Both the position numbers and the translations under genes were made by a program. A stretch of DNA of 64,000 nucleotides. Origin: Cryptomeria japonica. Its lineage: Eukaryota; Streptophyta; Pinopsida; Cupressales; Cupressaceae. Shown here piece after piece: positions 11,004 through 23,159 of the stretch (position 1 is its first letter; each line of letters opens with the position of its first letter). The notes under the pieces were generated by a model. It ran no database searches and was not told the DNA's origin. It saw only the letters and a program-made list of their open reading frames with translations. Where the stretch lies: contig NC_081411.1 of assembly GCF_030272615.1 (NCBI RefSeq), forward strand, positions 838,602,136 through 838,666,135, written 5' to 3'.

Positions 11004-11015
11004 TAGTATCAGAGA
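11004..11015 (+). promoter_or_regulatory. Degenerate primer-binding site after the TRIM 5' LTR
   Basis: TAGTATCAGAGA differs at two positions from the consensus TGGTATCAGAGC. It is followed by TTTGGTC, which also follows the second site at 56853 in nearly the same form (TTGGTC). The shared patch marks the likely crossover zone. Confidence 0.7.
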
Positions 11016-11059
11016 TTTGGTCTTCTCTCTAGAAAGCTTAACCACTTAAGGAAGATACT

Positions 11060-12679
11060 ATGACAACTAATAGTTCAATTTCATCTAGTTCATCTGGAGC
11101 TATAATTTGAAAAGATATCCCTAGGCTTGATGGAACAAATTACATAGTATGGAAGATTCAAATGGAGACTCATCTGAGATGTCTTGGGAAGGAGATTTGG
11201 GTGATCACACAAAATGGTGTTACACCTCATAATCATGCATCTGGAAAACCTCCTCCAGTAAAACTGGATAAGGAGATTGAGAATGATTGTAGAGCAAGAG
11301 AATCCCCCTTGTGTGTACTTTTTGATTAGCAAATAATGGGATTAACTAATAAATCATTTGGAAAGGCTATATGGGATAAGTTGAAGAATCTTAATGAAGG
11401 TGACCCTACAATGAAGATTTCTAAACTTGATGGTTACCTGGTGAGATATAAAAACCTAAAGATGGAAGAAGATGAAAGGATTACTGCATTCATGGAAAGG
11501 GTAAATGAGATTGTTATGGGAATTCAATGTTCTGGTGGAACTCTGAGTGAAGATGAAATTGTTTCTAAAGTTTTGAGAGCCCTACCACTAGCTTACAAGA
11601 TGAAGGCTACTACTATTAATGAGTTGAGAACAATGCTAATACATCTATCAATAAAGATACTTTGGTTGGGAAATTATCTACTTTTGAGATTGAAGAATTT
11701 GGACCTTCTAGAGCTGTAAATTCTAAACTTGTTTCTCATGCATCTACATCATCAACCAGTAAGAAAGATTGAAAAGTTTTGTATTCAAAGGAATTGGATG
11801 ATATGAAGAGAGAAGATAAAGAATTTGAGAAATTTGAAGCCCTATTTGCTAGAAGAGTACCTAAAGGACCAATAGGAAGTAATTATGAAGGAAAAGCACC
11901 TTTTAAATGTTTTGCATGTAATAAGATTGGTCATTTTGCATCTAGATGTCCTAAAAGGAATTCAAGATTTTAAGAAAGAGTTACAAGATATTTTAATCCT
12001 AACCCTGGATATCATAACAAGTATAAGTATAGGAAAAACAAAGATAAATCATGCTACAAAGTGGATGAGGAAGGCATTACTGATTCTGATGATGAACTGG
12101 TAGAAGACTCTACTAGTGGTTTTGGAAATGGGAAGGAATGGGTGTTCCTGGCTATCAAGGAAGACCTTCAGGAACTAGAAGAGAATATACCTAAAGAGAA
12201 GGCACTTGCTGCTAAAACTAAAGCCAAGGATGAATGGGTAATTGACAGTGGTTGTTCACATCATATGACTGGAGATTAAGGGAAGTTTCTATCTTTGCAA
12301 GAATTTGATGGCAGTCTGGTTAGATTTGGAGATGACAAAACATTTATGATCAAAGGAAAAGGAACTATATCATTGGATGGTAAGAACAATACTGACAATT
12401 TTTATTATGTTGAAGGTTTAAAGTGTAATCTTTTGAGTGTAGGACAATTGGTGGATAAGGGATTTCAATTACAGATCAAGGATGGAAAATGCAAAATCAT
12501 TAGTAGATCTGGTTTCGAGATTGCAAATGGTACATAGACAAAAGGTCATATATTTCATTTTAATTCTGGTGAGAAGACATGTTTGATTGCACAAATTGAT
12601 GAGAGTTGGCTATGGAATAAAAGGTTGTGTCATGTGAATTTCGATTGCATTGTGAGGATCAGTTCAACTAAGGCAGTTC
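11060..12679 (+). pseudogene. Copia A segment 1: gag, protease, integrase N-terminus
   Basis: The ATG at 11060 opens a copia polyprotein with several stops and at least one frameshift (near 11630). Order: N-terminal gag with LDGTNYIVWKIQME (DUF4219-like); UBN2-type region (11340-11640); knuckle CFACNKIGHFASRC (11910-11950); linker; protease motif WVIDSGCSHHMTGD (12236-12276), whose Asp-Ser-Gly is intact; and the integrase N-terminal region with LWNKRLCHVNF. It breaks off inside codons for STKAV, where element B inserted. The next codons of the same protein resume at 21094. Gag packages the RNA, and protease cleaves the polyprotein. Confidence 0.85.
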
Positions 12680-14239
12680 TATTGAACACAAAGTACAACT
12701 AAGAGTGGGATGAATCAGTGGCTCCTAAACTATTTGACTATTAAAGCAAATTTAGAATACCGGTTAATCTCAAGCACCAAACTATCAAACTAGTAAAGAA
12801 AAAGGAAACTAAAGATAACAATCACACAAATGCAGCTCACAACACCAAATATATGAGGAAAACCCAATATGGGAAAAACCTCACTGAGAAATGTTGTTGG
12901 AGACTACTGCTCCAATCCAGCCTCACAAGTAAAACACTGAATTACAAATATTTAGGGCACCAACCCAAGGAGCACCAAACCTTGCACCAAGCTCCAGCTT
13001 GGTGATGTATATATATTAAAATACAATTTAGATACAGTTAAGACTTCTTGTTGCAAATGAATTCTACAAATATTCATCAAATATCTTACTGTCGATTGAT
13101 AGTCTTTTCTTCTCCATAGGATCTCACACTACTGGTTGTAAGATCACTCTCACAGATTCCTGGCCTCTCTTATCTCTCTCTCTCTCTCTTTCACAGTCTC
13201 ACAACATACTATGTCACACTTGGATGTTGTATTTCTCTATCACACCTCACCAGTTTTCTTAACTGTTGGACCTACTACAAGTATACCCATTCTCAATCAT
13301 TGTTAGTTAAACCCTCTCACTGGTTTTCTTTCTCACTCACTCTACAACTATCTTAGAATAAATTCTAAGGAAAAATTTTCCTTCTCTCCACTTAAGCTCT
13401 CTTTTTCTTCTCTACAAACATCACACTTCTCTATTTCGAGCTCATCTATTTATCTTCATGGTTGCCCACCAAGAATGCATTCAAACACTGTCGTGTTAGG
13501 TTTTCCTTTTTCAACTGAATCTGAATCCCCTCAGATATGATCTTCTTTTTAGGGCTATGATCTTTATGACAACATTCAATCACCAACTGAACTTTGTATT
13601 CCAATGTGTGTTTTCCAAATCTGGAGTTTTGCACCATGCTTTTCTGCTTTCCTCTATCACTCGCCATTAATGGATTTGTTGTTTCCTTCACCTAACACGT
13701 ATGAATATCAAATTTTCTTGCAAGATCAATGCAATTGATTTTCTATCTTGCCTTCCTCAAGCCACAATCTTCTAGCATCCTCTGTGACTTGCAGGCTCCT
13801 CATTAAAGCTGACCTACATGCAAATTTGCTTCATCGATGTAGTCTCCACCGACTTGTGCAATACTTCCACCTGGCATCCAGCTGTCATGCTTGTCGATAT
13901 CCTCCTTTGCTTGGATTCCTATGTCTATTTGACATGCATTATGGACCTAGGTTGACTACCAGTTTATTCTATGTTACTGGTATGACCATCAAACATCCTT
14001 TCTATTCTATTCACCGATCGTTGTGCCTTCATAACACACAAATATCCTTCATCCCAGTTTATGCCTTGTTGGTAAACCTTCTTTACCAGTGGATGAGCCA
14101 AGTCATGTGTATCAGTAGCCTTCCTTCTCTCCTCTCACTCTATGTGTAGTGCCATCATATTGGTCACCCCTTCTTACTTACCAATGACCTTCACAAAACC
14201 GTTTGACATCATTGACAACTTAATGTAAAATTGCCAACA
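12680..14239 (-). repeat. 3' LTR of copia B
   Basis: About 1560 bp, reading TGTTGGCAATTTTACATTAAG at its minus-strand start (14239) and ending GTGTTCAATA. It matches 19532-21088 with scattered differences. It contains a (CT)n run near 13170 and TATATATA near 13008. ORFs of 130-170 codons on the plus strand occur in both LTR copies only because the LTR is duplicated. Confidence 0.88.
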
Positions 14240-14394
14240 ATCTCCCCCTTTGGCATTGATGTCAACTTATCGTAAGACATTTCATACTAATACATTTCTC
14301 CCCCTTTGACTCAATGACAGAGGGTATGGTACACTCCCCCTTTAATCCACACCAAGCTCCCCCTTTGACTGCTATGAACTCCTCCTGAACCACT
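14240..14394 (-). promoter_or_regulatory. Multiple polypurine tracts of copia B
   Basis: Four copies of the complement of AAAGGGGGA (seen as TCCCCCTTT) lie near 14241, 14298, 14334 and 14357. The first abuts the 3' LTR and would prime plus-strand DNA. Clustered tracts are a Sirevirus feature. Confidence 0.8.
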
Positions 14395-14959
14395 TGAATC
14401 CTTCCTAGGTAGATGACACAACTCCCAACTTGTGTCAGAGGTACTCAAAAGTGCTCACCGGTAATGGTTTGGTGAAAATGTCTACTACTTGTCTGTTAAT
14501 AGGGACATAATCCATCCTTACCTCCTATCCTTCAACCTTCTCTCTGAGAAAATGATACTTGATAGAAATATGCTTTGTCTTGGAACGCATCACAAGCTTC
14601 TTTTCTTTGTTGATTGCACTCGAATTATCACATTGGATGAGAATAGGATCAGTGATGTCCACCAAGATATCCTTGAGGGTCTACTTCATCCAAAGCACCT
14701 GGGAGCAACATGTAGCAGCAACAATGTATTGAGCTTCAGTAGTGGCTATAGAGACTAAGTCATGTTTCTTGCTATGCCATGAGACCAACCGGTCACCTAG
14801 GAAGAATGCACCACCACTTGTGCTCTTTAGATCATCAATGCAACCTGCCCAATCAGTATTAGTGTATGCTTCTAAGATGAAGTCCCCTTGTTTAGGGTAC
14901 CACAACCCATAATCGAGTGTCCCTTGTAGGTACCTAAAGATTCTGCTTACAACATTCAT
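14395..14959 (-). pseudogene. Copia B RNase H
   Basis: Contains DWAGCIDDLKSTSGG, VSWHSKKHDLVSIATTEAQY and, after a frame break near 14681, CDNSSAI-type, KTKHISIKYHFLRE and FTKPLP-like segments of the copia RNase H domain. This enzyme removes RNA from the RNA-DNA hybrid. It follows the reverse transcriptase directly and ends just before the purine tracts. Confidence 0.85.
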
Positions 14960-14962
14960 ATG

Positions 14963-15778
14963 TCACTGCTTAGGTGTAGCTTGGAATTTGGCCACCATGC
15001 ATACTGCTTGTTCTATATCCAATCTAGAAGTAGTTAGATATAGTAGACTGCCTATCATGGATCTGTACAAAGTCTGATCCACCACCAATGATTTATCATT
15101 CTTTCTCATTTTATTGTCAGTCACCATGGGGGTACTTATTGGTTTACAATCATCCAGTTTAATTTTCTTCAACATTTCCTTTGCATACTTGATTTGTGAG
15201 ATAAATATTTCCTTATCTTGTTGTAATATCTGCAAACCAAGGAAGTATGTCAATTCACCAAGCATTGACATCTCAAATTTTGACTGCATCTGATCAGCAA
15301 ATTCTTTGCAGAGGGTGTCCTTGCTACCTCCAAAGATAATGTCATCTACATACACAACCACCATGATCATGTCGTTCCCATCTTTCTTTATGTATAAATT
15401 ACTGTCAGCACTCCCCTTTTTGAATCCCTCCTCCTTCATGTACTATTCTAATCTTGAATACCATGCTCTAGGAGCTTGATTTAAACCATAAAGGGGCTTT
15501 TTCAACCAGCACACAAATTTTTCATCATCATGCAGCAAAAATCCTTCCGGTTTCTCCATGTATACTTCTTCTTCTAAATTTCCATTTAGGAAGACATATT
15601 TTATGTCCATTTGATGTACTTTATAACCCTTGTAGGTAGACAAGGCTAGAAACATGCTAATTGCTTCTAATCTATCTATCGGTGCAAATGTTTCTTCAAA
15701 GTTAATTTCCTCTACTTGAGAGTATCCTTTGCACACTAATCTATCTTTATGCCTAACAATTTTACATTCTTCATTCAT
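14963..15778 (-). pseudogene. Copia B reverse transcriptase
   Basis: Two frames (15778-15443 and 15439-14963) separated by a single stop encode the copia reverse transcriptase: LVCKGYSQVEEINFEETFAP, HQMDIKYVFLNGNLEEEVYM, KKPLYGLNQAPRAWY and the catalytic YVDDIIFGG. The family usually has DVKSAFLNG, so IKYVFLNG is slightly changed. The catalytic Asp pair is retained. A stop near 15440 (after WYSRLE) and others upstream block expression. Confidence 0.9.
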
Positions 15779-16099
15779 CTTATTTCGGTAGACCCATTTT
15801 GTGCCAATGATGTTCTTGTCTTCTAGTCTACGGAATAATTCCCAAGTATTGTTCTTCTCAATCTATTGCAATTCTTCTTCCATGGCATCCATCAATTCTT
15901 GTCTTTTTCTGGCCTCATTAAATATTTTAGGTTCTACTTCCATCATGAGGAAGAGGTTGTCTTGTTCATCATTTCGAGCAAGTCTTCTTCTATTTTGCAC
16001 ACCATCACTCTTATTTCCCAGAATTTTCTCTTCTGGGCGATTCAACTGCACATACCAGTTGGGAGCCTTCTTGGATACTTATTCTATTTCATTATATGA
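15779..16099 (-). pseudogene. Copia B integrase-RT linker
   Basis: This acidic connector between integrase and reverse transcriptase carries VEPKIFNEARKRQELMDAME, followed by the beginning of the RT (ELFRRLEDKNIIGTKWVYR), with stops in between. Plus-strand frames here are antisense shadows. Confidence 0.7.
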
Positions 16100-17384
16100 C
16101 TAAGCTTTATCACCTTCATCATTGAAATCATCATACATGTTAATCTCTGGTTGACACCCTTTGTGAATATCCTCATCAACTTTTACATGCACACTGTTAA
16201 TGACTCTCCTTAGTCTTTTGCTACGGCATTTGTAGGCCTTGATGTTAGATGAGTAACCAAGGAAGATTCCTTCATCACTCTTGGAGTCAAAACTTCCTAG
16301 ACCATCTATATCTTTCTTGATAAAGAACTTGCTTCCAAATAATTTGAAGTATTTGATTGATGGCTTCCGGTCATACCACAACTCATAAGGTATCATTCTG
16401 TTGTTTATTCTTAATTGAACCCGATTCAAGGTATATGTAGTAGTATGGACAACTTTCTTCCAATATGTGTCTCGCAGACTGGCCTCATTTAACATGGTTT
16501 TGGCCATCTCCTTAACTATCTTGTTCTTTCTTTCTACCACACCATTTTGCTATGGTGTCCTAGGAGCTGAATATTTCCTTCTAATTCCATGTTTTCCACA
16601 ATAATATTCAAATTCATTTAATGTAAACTCTCCACCCTAGTCTATCTTAGGCATTTTAACTTGCATCCACTTTCTTTCTCCACCATCTTCCTAAAGATCT
16701 TGAATCTGTCAAATGCTTGTGACTTATCTTGTAGGAAGGTGACCCATGTCATTCTTGAGTAATCATCAATAAAGAGCATAAAGTATCTTTCACTAGCAAG
16801 TGATCTTGTCCTAGTTGGACCACACAGATCTGTATGCATAATTTCAAGTGGTCTTGAGGTGATTTGCTCTTTTGTTCTGAAGATCACCTTAGTTTTCTTA
16901 CCTTTCACACATTCATCACAAAATGTGCTTATTGGTTTGATAATGGGTGGAATATTCCCCACACACCCCATTCTATTTATTGCAACTAGATTATCAAAAT
17001 TTATGTGGCCTAATCTTGGGTGCCACAACCAAATTTCATCAACATGTCCCAACATGCATTGGGACTCATAGCATTCTTTCAGATTATAAACATTATCATC
17101 TGTTCTCTTTCCTTTTGCCCCAGCCTGACTGGTACTATCTTTCTTTATTTGGCAACCGGTTGAGTCAAAGGTGAATTTATAACCTTTGTCACACATTTGA
17201 CTCATGCTCAATAGATTGTGCTTCAGGCCTTCTACATAATATACATCATGTACCTTCAATTTTCCATCAATACTTAGAGTTCCTTTTCCCTTTATTTTGA
17301 TGGATGAGTTGTCTCCAAATCTTATTGACCCACCATTCCAGTCTTCAATTATGATGAATTTCTTTTTGTCACCAGTCATGTGGT
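16100..17384 (-). pseudogene. Copia B integrase
   Basis: Begins after the protease with LSMSQMCDKGYKF, then the zinc-binding HHCC region (HPRLGHINF ... CDECVKGK), then the DDE core with HTDLCGP, DDYSRMTWV and D-stop-GGEF. The stop in the last motif (near 16640) replaces a Gln codon. A second stop breaks the APRTPQQNGVVERKN region. The C-terminal part (16540-16100) has YELWYDRKPSIKYFKLFGSKFF and EGIFLGYSS, the usual end of copia integrase. It inserts the DNA copy into the genome. Confidence 0.9.
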
Positions 17385-17900
17385 TGGAGAAAACTATCTA
17401 CAACCCATAGATTTTTCCTTTCACCATGTTAGGTAGTCTGCACTATGAGACTTGATTTTGCCTTTTCCTTTTATTTAAAGATAAATCATTGAAATTATTG
17501 TAGGGCATCGGTTTATTCTTCCTACATTCAAAACTCTTATGACCATATCCATTGCACTGATAAAAGACAACATTCATATCCCAAAGTGCATTAAACATAT
17601 TTCTACTTTCATAACTCATAGAGTGCTTATTGATTTATCTACAGTTAGCTATTCTATGCCCAAATTTGTTACACCAGTAACAATAACCATGAAAGTTAGA
17701 AACATACTGGTTAGGTTGCCTTGGTCCTATAAAGAATTGCCTCATCAGGGGTCTTACTTTCATATTGTTGATTTTGTGGTTAGCTCTTACATTCCTCCTT
17801 GGATCTGCATGTCAATATGATGAGTGTGGCCTCCAGTTCATTGCTTGTGTATACTGGTTTGTGTGGTGATTTCCAACAGTGTCCACATGTCTTTTTATCC
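17385..17900 (-). pseudogene. Copia B second zinc-knuckle cluster and protease start
   Basis: Reading the minus strand, a set of further knuckles appears: CYWCNKFGHRIANC and a damaged YQCNGYGHKSFEC, with a partial one upstream. The protease active-site region follows at about 17380-17410. There the expected Asp-Ser-Gly-Cys is disrupted: the codons for Gly and Cys are replaced by a shifted TTTCTCC, giving VDS-F-SNHMTGD. Protease would be dead. Confidence 0.7.
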
Positions 17901-18131
17901 ATATCCTTGCCTACAATAAATGTCTTCTTTTCTCCACCTTCATTTGAAGAGGTGAACTTTATTTCTTTTCCAGATGTATATTTGATGGTTGAAATTTGAC
18001 CTTCTTCAAAGCCTAAGCCACCAGTATCTTTGGATGCTTCTATATGCTCAACATCTTGTCTAAGGCTTCAATGGTGCCTTCATATTTTCTCCTTACTTTT
18101 ATTTCTTCCTTACTTTTATTTCTTTCTTACT

Positions 18132-18458
18132 TTATTTAAGCTCATTTTTGAGCTTCACTATTTCTACTTCCAAATCTTGATGCTCATTTTCCTTCTTTGT
18201 TAGATTTGAGGATGTAACTTCACATATCCTCTTGGTTTCTTTGAACTGCAGTTTCAAGTTAGATATAACTTGATTGTACTCATCCAAGGATTGCTTCAAG
18301 AGACCTTGTTCATCCACTACAACAAGCTTGACCTTTTTAAGTTCTCTTCTTGCTTTACTCAATTCCTCAAGAGCACTGATAAGCTCACCTTCTAAATCCA
18401 CTTCAACTTCAATATCCTCCTCTTCCTCATCTTCGTCAACTGGTTCACCAAGTGCCAT
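18132..18458 (-). pseudogene. Copia B gag coiled coil
   Basis: 108 codons, very acidic at the start (EDEEEEDIEVEVDLEGE), then Leu/Lys/Glu heptads through NLTKKENEHQDLEVEIVKLKNELK. It predicts a coiled coil for capsid multimerisation. The same type of segment is at 2082-2380 in E1. Confidence 0.75.
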
Positions 18459-18499
18459 AAAGAGATTGACTTTTGTGTCATTCTCATGGTAATCATCTT

Positions 18500-18774
18500 C
18501 TAATGCATTTTATTCATCTGTTGTATCATTTTCAATAGTATATAAGTTCTTCTGATTCTAGTAGCCTCTCCTTCCTTGCCAGTAGACATTTCTTTCTCTA
18601 TCTTTGCCAGCAGATTTTCTGAACTCTCTTCACTCATCTCCACTAGTTTCTTTGTAGGGACATTTTGCAGCAAAGTGTCTGACCTTACCACAATTGAAAC
18701 ATTTAAGTGGTAGCCTTCCTTTATACCGATCGGATCCTCTTTTGAGCTTCCTCACAAATTTTGCTACCTCAACA
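18500..18774 (-). pseudogene. Copia B first gag zinc knuckle
   Basis: A one-base frameshift at about 18775 separates this from the N-terminal gag. In the shifted frame, LKRGSDRYKGRLPLK leads into CFNCGKVRHFAAKC (18660-18701), a complete CCHC set, then YKETSGDE and a stop. Confidence 0.8.
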
Positions 18775-19464
18775 TCAGTCTTCACTGGATTCTTTATGAG
18801 TAGCTACTTCTTTTCCCTTTTTGGTGGTGCTTAACACTACTTCTTTCCTTAAGGAAGCATCACCGGTTGTTCTCATTTCATAGGCTACTAGTGAGCCAAA
18901 TAGCTCATCCATTGTAAAAGTCTCTAGATCCTTGGCTTCTTCTATGGAAAACACCCCAGTATCATACTTGGGTGTGAGAGATCTAAGTATCTTCTTGACA
19001 AGAATCTCATCTGCAATTTCTTCTCCAAGTCCTCTGATGGTGTTCATAGTTTCATCAAATCTATGAAGGTAGTCTGCAATATTTTCATCATCTTTCATCT
19101 TGATTCCTTCAAGTTGTCCCTTTAGTACTTGCAGCTTGGCTTCTTTGACTTTTGCATCTCCTTCAAATAACCTTTGCAATTTATCCCAAGTCTCCTTGGC
19201 TGATCCATAGTGCATGACTTTGACAAACTCATTATCAAACAACCTACTCAAGATAGCATGTTTGGCCTTTTCATTCTTCTCATACTCCTTTTTGGGATCT
19301 GGATCAGTGGGAGGAACACTAGGAACAACATACCCAATCTTGATAGACATCCACACATCAAAACCAAGGGACAAAATATAGGTCTCCATTCTTTTGCTCC
19401 AAAAGGCATAGTTAGATCCCTCAAACATGGGGGCTTTTGAGGAAGCAGACTCATTTCTTGCCAT
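18775..19464 (-). pseudogene. Copia B gag N-terminal (DUF4219/UBN2)
   Basis: An open frame of 229 codons from the ATG at 19464, 54 bases after the primer site. FEGSNYAFWSKRMETYILSL is the DUF4219-type start. AKHAILSRL, KETWDKLQRLFEGD and DYLHRFDETMNTIRGLGEEI are the UBN2 (gag-polypeptide of copia type) region, ending with ILRSLTPKYD and YEMRT. This is the virus-like particle capsid. It is the longest uninterrupted stretch of B. Confidence 0.92.
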
Positions 19465-19517
19465 TGTGTTCTAAGTCCATAATCTACCCAAGGTTTTAAA
19501 AATAACTGAGAACCTAT

Positions 19518-19529
19518 GCTCTGATACCA
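19518..19529 (-). promoter_or_regulatory. Primer-binding site of copia B
   Basis: TGGTATCAGAGC on the minus strand (seen as GCTCTGATACCA), directly inside the 5' LTR. Complementary to initiator tRNA-Met. Confidence 0.92.
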
Positions 19530-19531
19530 AT

Positions 19532-21088
19532 TATTGAACACAGAGTACCACTGAGAGGGGGGTGAATCAATTATTCCTAAACTATTTGACTATTAAAGAA
19601 ACTTCAAAATACCAATTAATCTCAAGAACCAAACTATCAAACTAGTAAAGAAAAAGGAAACTAAAGAGATCAATCACACAAATGTAACCCATAACACTAG
19701 ATATATGAGGAAAACCCAATATGGGAAAAAGCTCGATGAGAAATGTTGCCGGAGACTACTGCTCCAATCCAATCCCACAAGTAAAACACTAGATTACAAA
19801 GATTTAGGGCACCAGCCCAAGGAGCACCAACCCCTATACGAAGCTCCAACTTGGCGATGTATATATATTGAAATACAATTTAGATACAGTTAAGGCTTCT
19901 TGTTGCAAATGAATTCTACAACTCTTCATCAAATATCTTACTGTCAGTTGACAGTCTTTTCTTCTCTATAGGATCTCACACTACCGGTTGTGAGATCACT
20001 CTCCCTGATTCTTGGCCTCTCTTATCTCTCTCTCTCTCTTATAGTCTCACAACATACTGTGTCACACTTCGATGTTGTCTTTCTCTATCACACCTCACTA
20101 ATTTTCTTAACTGTTGGACCTACTATAGGTATACCGGTTCTCAATCATTATCAATTAAACCCTCTCATCGGTTTTCTTGCTCACTCACTCTACAACTTTC
20201 TTAGAATAAATTCTCGGGAAAAATGATCCTTCTCTACACTTAAGCTCTATTTTTCTTCTCTACAAGCATCACACTTCTCTATTTCATGCTCATATATTTA
20301 TCTTCATGGTTGCCCACCAAGAATGCATTCAAACACTGTCATGTTATGTTTTCCTTTTTCAACTTAATCTGAATCCCCTTAGATTTGGTCTGCTTTTCAG
20401 GGATATGATCTTTATGACAACATTCAATCACCAACTAAACTTTGCATTTCAATGTGCATTTTCTAAATCTAGAGTTCTGGACCACACTTTCCTTCTTTCA
20501 TCTATCACTTACCTTTAATGAATTTTTTGTTTCCTTCACCTAACATGTATGAAGATCAAATATTCTTGCAAGATAAGTATGATTTCTTTTCCATCTTGCC
20601 TTCCTCAAGCCACAATCTTCTGGCATCCTCCGTGACTTGTAGGCTCCTCATTAAAGTCAACCTACATACAAATTTGTTTTATCGATGCACACACCACCGA
20701 CCTGTGCAATACCTCCACCTGGCATCCAGCTGTCATGCTTGTCGACATCCTCCTTTGCTTGGATTCCTATGTCAATTTGACATACATTGTCAACCCAGGT
20801 TGACTACCAGTTTAGTCTATGTTACGGGTATGACCATCAAACTTCCTTTTTATTTTGTTCACCAATTTTTGTTCCTTCATAACACACAAACAACCTTCAT
20901 CCATGTTTATGCCTTGTCGATAAGCCTTCTTTACCGGTGGATGACCCAAGTTATGTGTGCCAGTAGCCTTCCTTCTGTCTTCTCACTCTTATGTGTATTT
21001 CCATCATATTGGTCACCCATTCTTACTTACCAGTGACCTTCACAAAATCAGTTGACATCAATGACAACTTAATGCCAAATTGCCAACA
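19532..21088 (-). repeat. 5' LTR of copia B
   Basis: 1557 bp partner of 12680-14239, with the same ends (TGTTGGCAATTTGGCATTAAG at 21088). A (CT)n stretch lies near 20021. It is followed by AGTTA, the target duplication, and resumption of copia A. Confidence 0.9.
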
Positions 21089-21462
21089 AGTTAGAGATAT
21101 ATGTAATATTCTAAAGCCCTATAATCTAGTATGTAAAGAATTTGAAATGGGTAAATATGTCATAACATCTTTTAGGAGTATACAACATAAATCTAATGAT
21201 ATTCTTGATCTTATTCATACCTATTTGTGTGGCCCTGCTATAGTTAAAAGTTTTCAAGGTAATGGATATTTCATGCTAATCATTGATGATTATTCTAGAA
21301 TGATGTGGGTTACTTTTCTAAAAGAAAAATATGTGGCATTTGAAAATTTTAAAATATTTAAGGCTAAAGTGGAAACTAAGATAGGATTGATGATTAAATA
21401 TTTGAGGTTAGATCATGGTGGAGAATTCACATCCGGTGAGTTAAATAACTTGTGTGAGAAAC
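21089..21462 (+). pseudogene. Copia A segment 2: integrase core
   Basis: This resumes the frame broken at 12679 with RDICNILKP, then VCKEFEMGK (zinc-finger end, second Cys changed), LIHTYLCGPA, IDDYSRMMWVTFLKEK and LDHGGEF: the first Asp region and the last Glu region of the DDE core are recognisable. It stops after ELNNLCEK. The target duplication of the LINE is 21447-21462. The sequence continues as CEKHGIR at 29425. Confidence 0.88.
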
Positions 21463-21474
21463 TCTGGTTCCAAT

Positions 21475-23064
21475 GGTGGGAGCAGCCAGAATGAAGGAGT
21501 TGGTCCTATGGGAGAGAAGGACAAGCCTCTAGACATTTGGAAGGTTGTTGATATTTCGTAGACTGGTGGTACTCTTCCAGAGAAGAAAGTGGGTTCTAGG
21601 TTTTTGGGAGAGGGGTCCAGCCCACATGAAGAGACCTTGGAGAATGGAAAAGAATCTAGAAAATGGTCATCCCTTTTTGGAACAAAACCATCTAGTAAAT
21701 CCTCTTTACCTCCTATCAAGAATATTTCTAATCCAACTGGTGGAAAGTTCACTATCTCTATCCCTGATCTGGTTCTAGATCATAATATAAATAGTATGTC
21801 AAACTTTCTAGTAGGCAAATTTATGGGTTCACATCCAAACATTGAAGTTGTTAGGGCTTATGTCAAACAAAAAAGGGCTTTGAAGGGTAACATTGAAATC
21901 TCAGTGTTGCCTAAAGGCCTCTTGTCTTTTACTTTCTCATGTGAAGAAGATAAATTAAGGATACTTTGTGGTAGTCCCTGGATGGTAGGAGAGACAGCCT
22001 TGGTTATTTGGAAATGGCATCTAAATCTGAACATGGATGACTCTCTTTTGGCACAAGTTCTAGATTGGGTAAAGTTATGAGGCATGCCTCTTGAATATTG
22101 GGCAGAAAGCATCTTCTCAAGAATAGAAAGATCCTTTGGTGAATTCCTCTCTATAGACCTAGTCACAGCTTCAAAAAGCAGACTCACTCATGCTAGGTTT
22201 TGTGTAGGGATAGCCCATGACACAGACATGTTGGAACAGATAGATATAGTGTCAAAGTTGGGGACATGGAAACAACAAATAGAATATGAATCTATCCCCT
22301 TTTCCTACTTCCATTGCAAGAAAGTAGGTCACTGGGAAAATTCCTATCCTATCAAACCTAAAGGAGAGCTCACGAAGACTAAACCCCCAGTTGAAAGTAA
22401 AAAGGTTCCAGAAAAAAAGGTATGGCAAGTTAAAAACTCAGAAAATAAGGAAGCTGACTTTACTAACAACATCTGTTTTGAACCATTGGGGGAAAATAAG
22501 GAAGTGGTATCCTTGACTTCTGTCTCCAATCCCCCAACCAAGGAAGTATTGAGAAATGAGTCAACCAAAGTTAACAACCCCGTGACAAAGTAGATCTGAA
22601 TAGAGGAATTGAAAGAACAGATTGAATCTTCAAAAGACATAGCCGAAGTGGTTATCGTTGATACTTATGCTGTTAAGGAAACACAAAAGAAAGAGGAACA
22701 ACCTAAGGAAGGGGAGATCTCTAGCTCCCAAGAAGAAGAGACTCACTCTTCCCCACTCATGATAAGCTCTGAAATGCAAGAAGCCCAAAAATGTGTAATA
22801 TTGGGTATGAACCTTTCGAACTCATATCAAAACTCAAAAATAGTAAACAGTGCTTCACATGATTCTAGATTCCCTAATTGGGGCAATGAAGATGGAATAT
22901 CTAGAATCCTCAGTAATCCAGGAGCAGTTCTCGACAAAGAAGATGACTGGCAAATACCAAAATACAGGAACAAGAAAGGATCCACTCCCTCAGCTTCTCA
23001 ACTAAGGAAATCCAGCAGAATAGATCAAGTAGATGTTGGGTATATCTCCTCTTCCTTAGGTTGA
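21475..23064 (+). pseudogene. LINE ORF1, DUF4283-type nucleic-acid-binding protein
   Basis: One frame from about 21475 to the stop at 23062, with stops near 21577, 22078 and 22591. FLVGKFMGSHPNIEVVRAYVKQ and SVLPKGLLSFTFSCEEDKLRILCGSPWMVGETALVIWKW are the DUF4283 core of plant LINE ORF1. A zinc knuckle follows at about 22305-22350 as FHCKKVGHWENSYP, where the first and last Cys are lost. The C-terminus is Lys/Glu/Ser-rich. It would bind LINE RNA. The true start is unclear because no ATG precedes the early stop in a good context. Confidence 0.85.
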
Positions 23065-23159
23065 CCTTCTAACCATAAAGTTAGAGACACGGAGGCCAGT
23101 AAGAACATTGCATATGGGACTTAGAAGACTCTTAAGGAGTTAGGAATCGGTAAGTAACT

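Larger units (their letters stand above)
12680..21088 (-). mobile_element. Copia B, minus strand, inserted in A
   Basis: This is an 8.4-kb copia element in reverse orientation. It has LTRs at 12680-14239 (3') and 19532-21088 (5'), a primer site at 19518-19529, gag, protease, integrase, reverse transcriptase and RNase H in order, and four purine tracts next to the 3' LTR. The flanks are AGTTC (12675-12679) and AGTTA (21089-21093), a 5-bp target duplication with one change. Copia A integrase codons are continuous across it. Stops and frameshifts throughout make it non-functional, but the domain order is complete. Confidence 0.9.

Noticed and set aside
13748-14149. 133-codon ORF similar to one at 20518-21036
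   Set aside because: The two resemble each other only because they lie in the two LTRs of copia B; they are antisense to the element and hold no motif.
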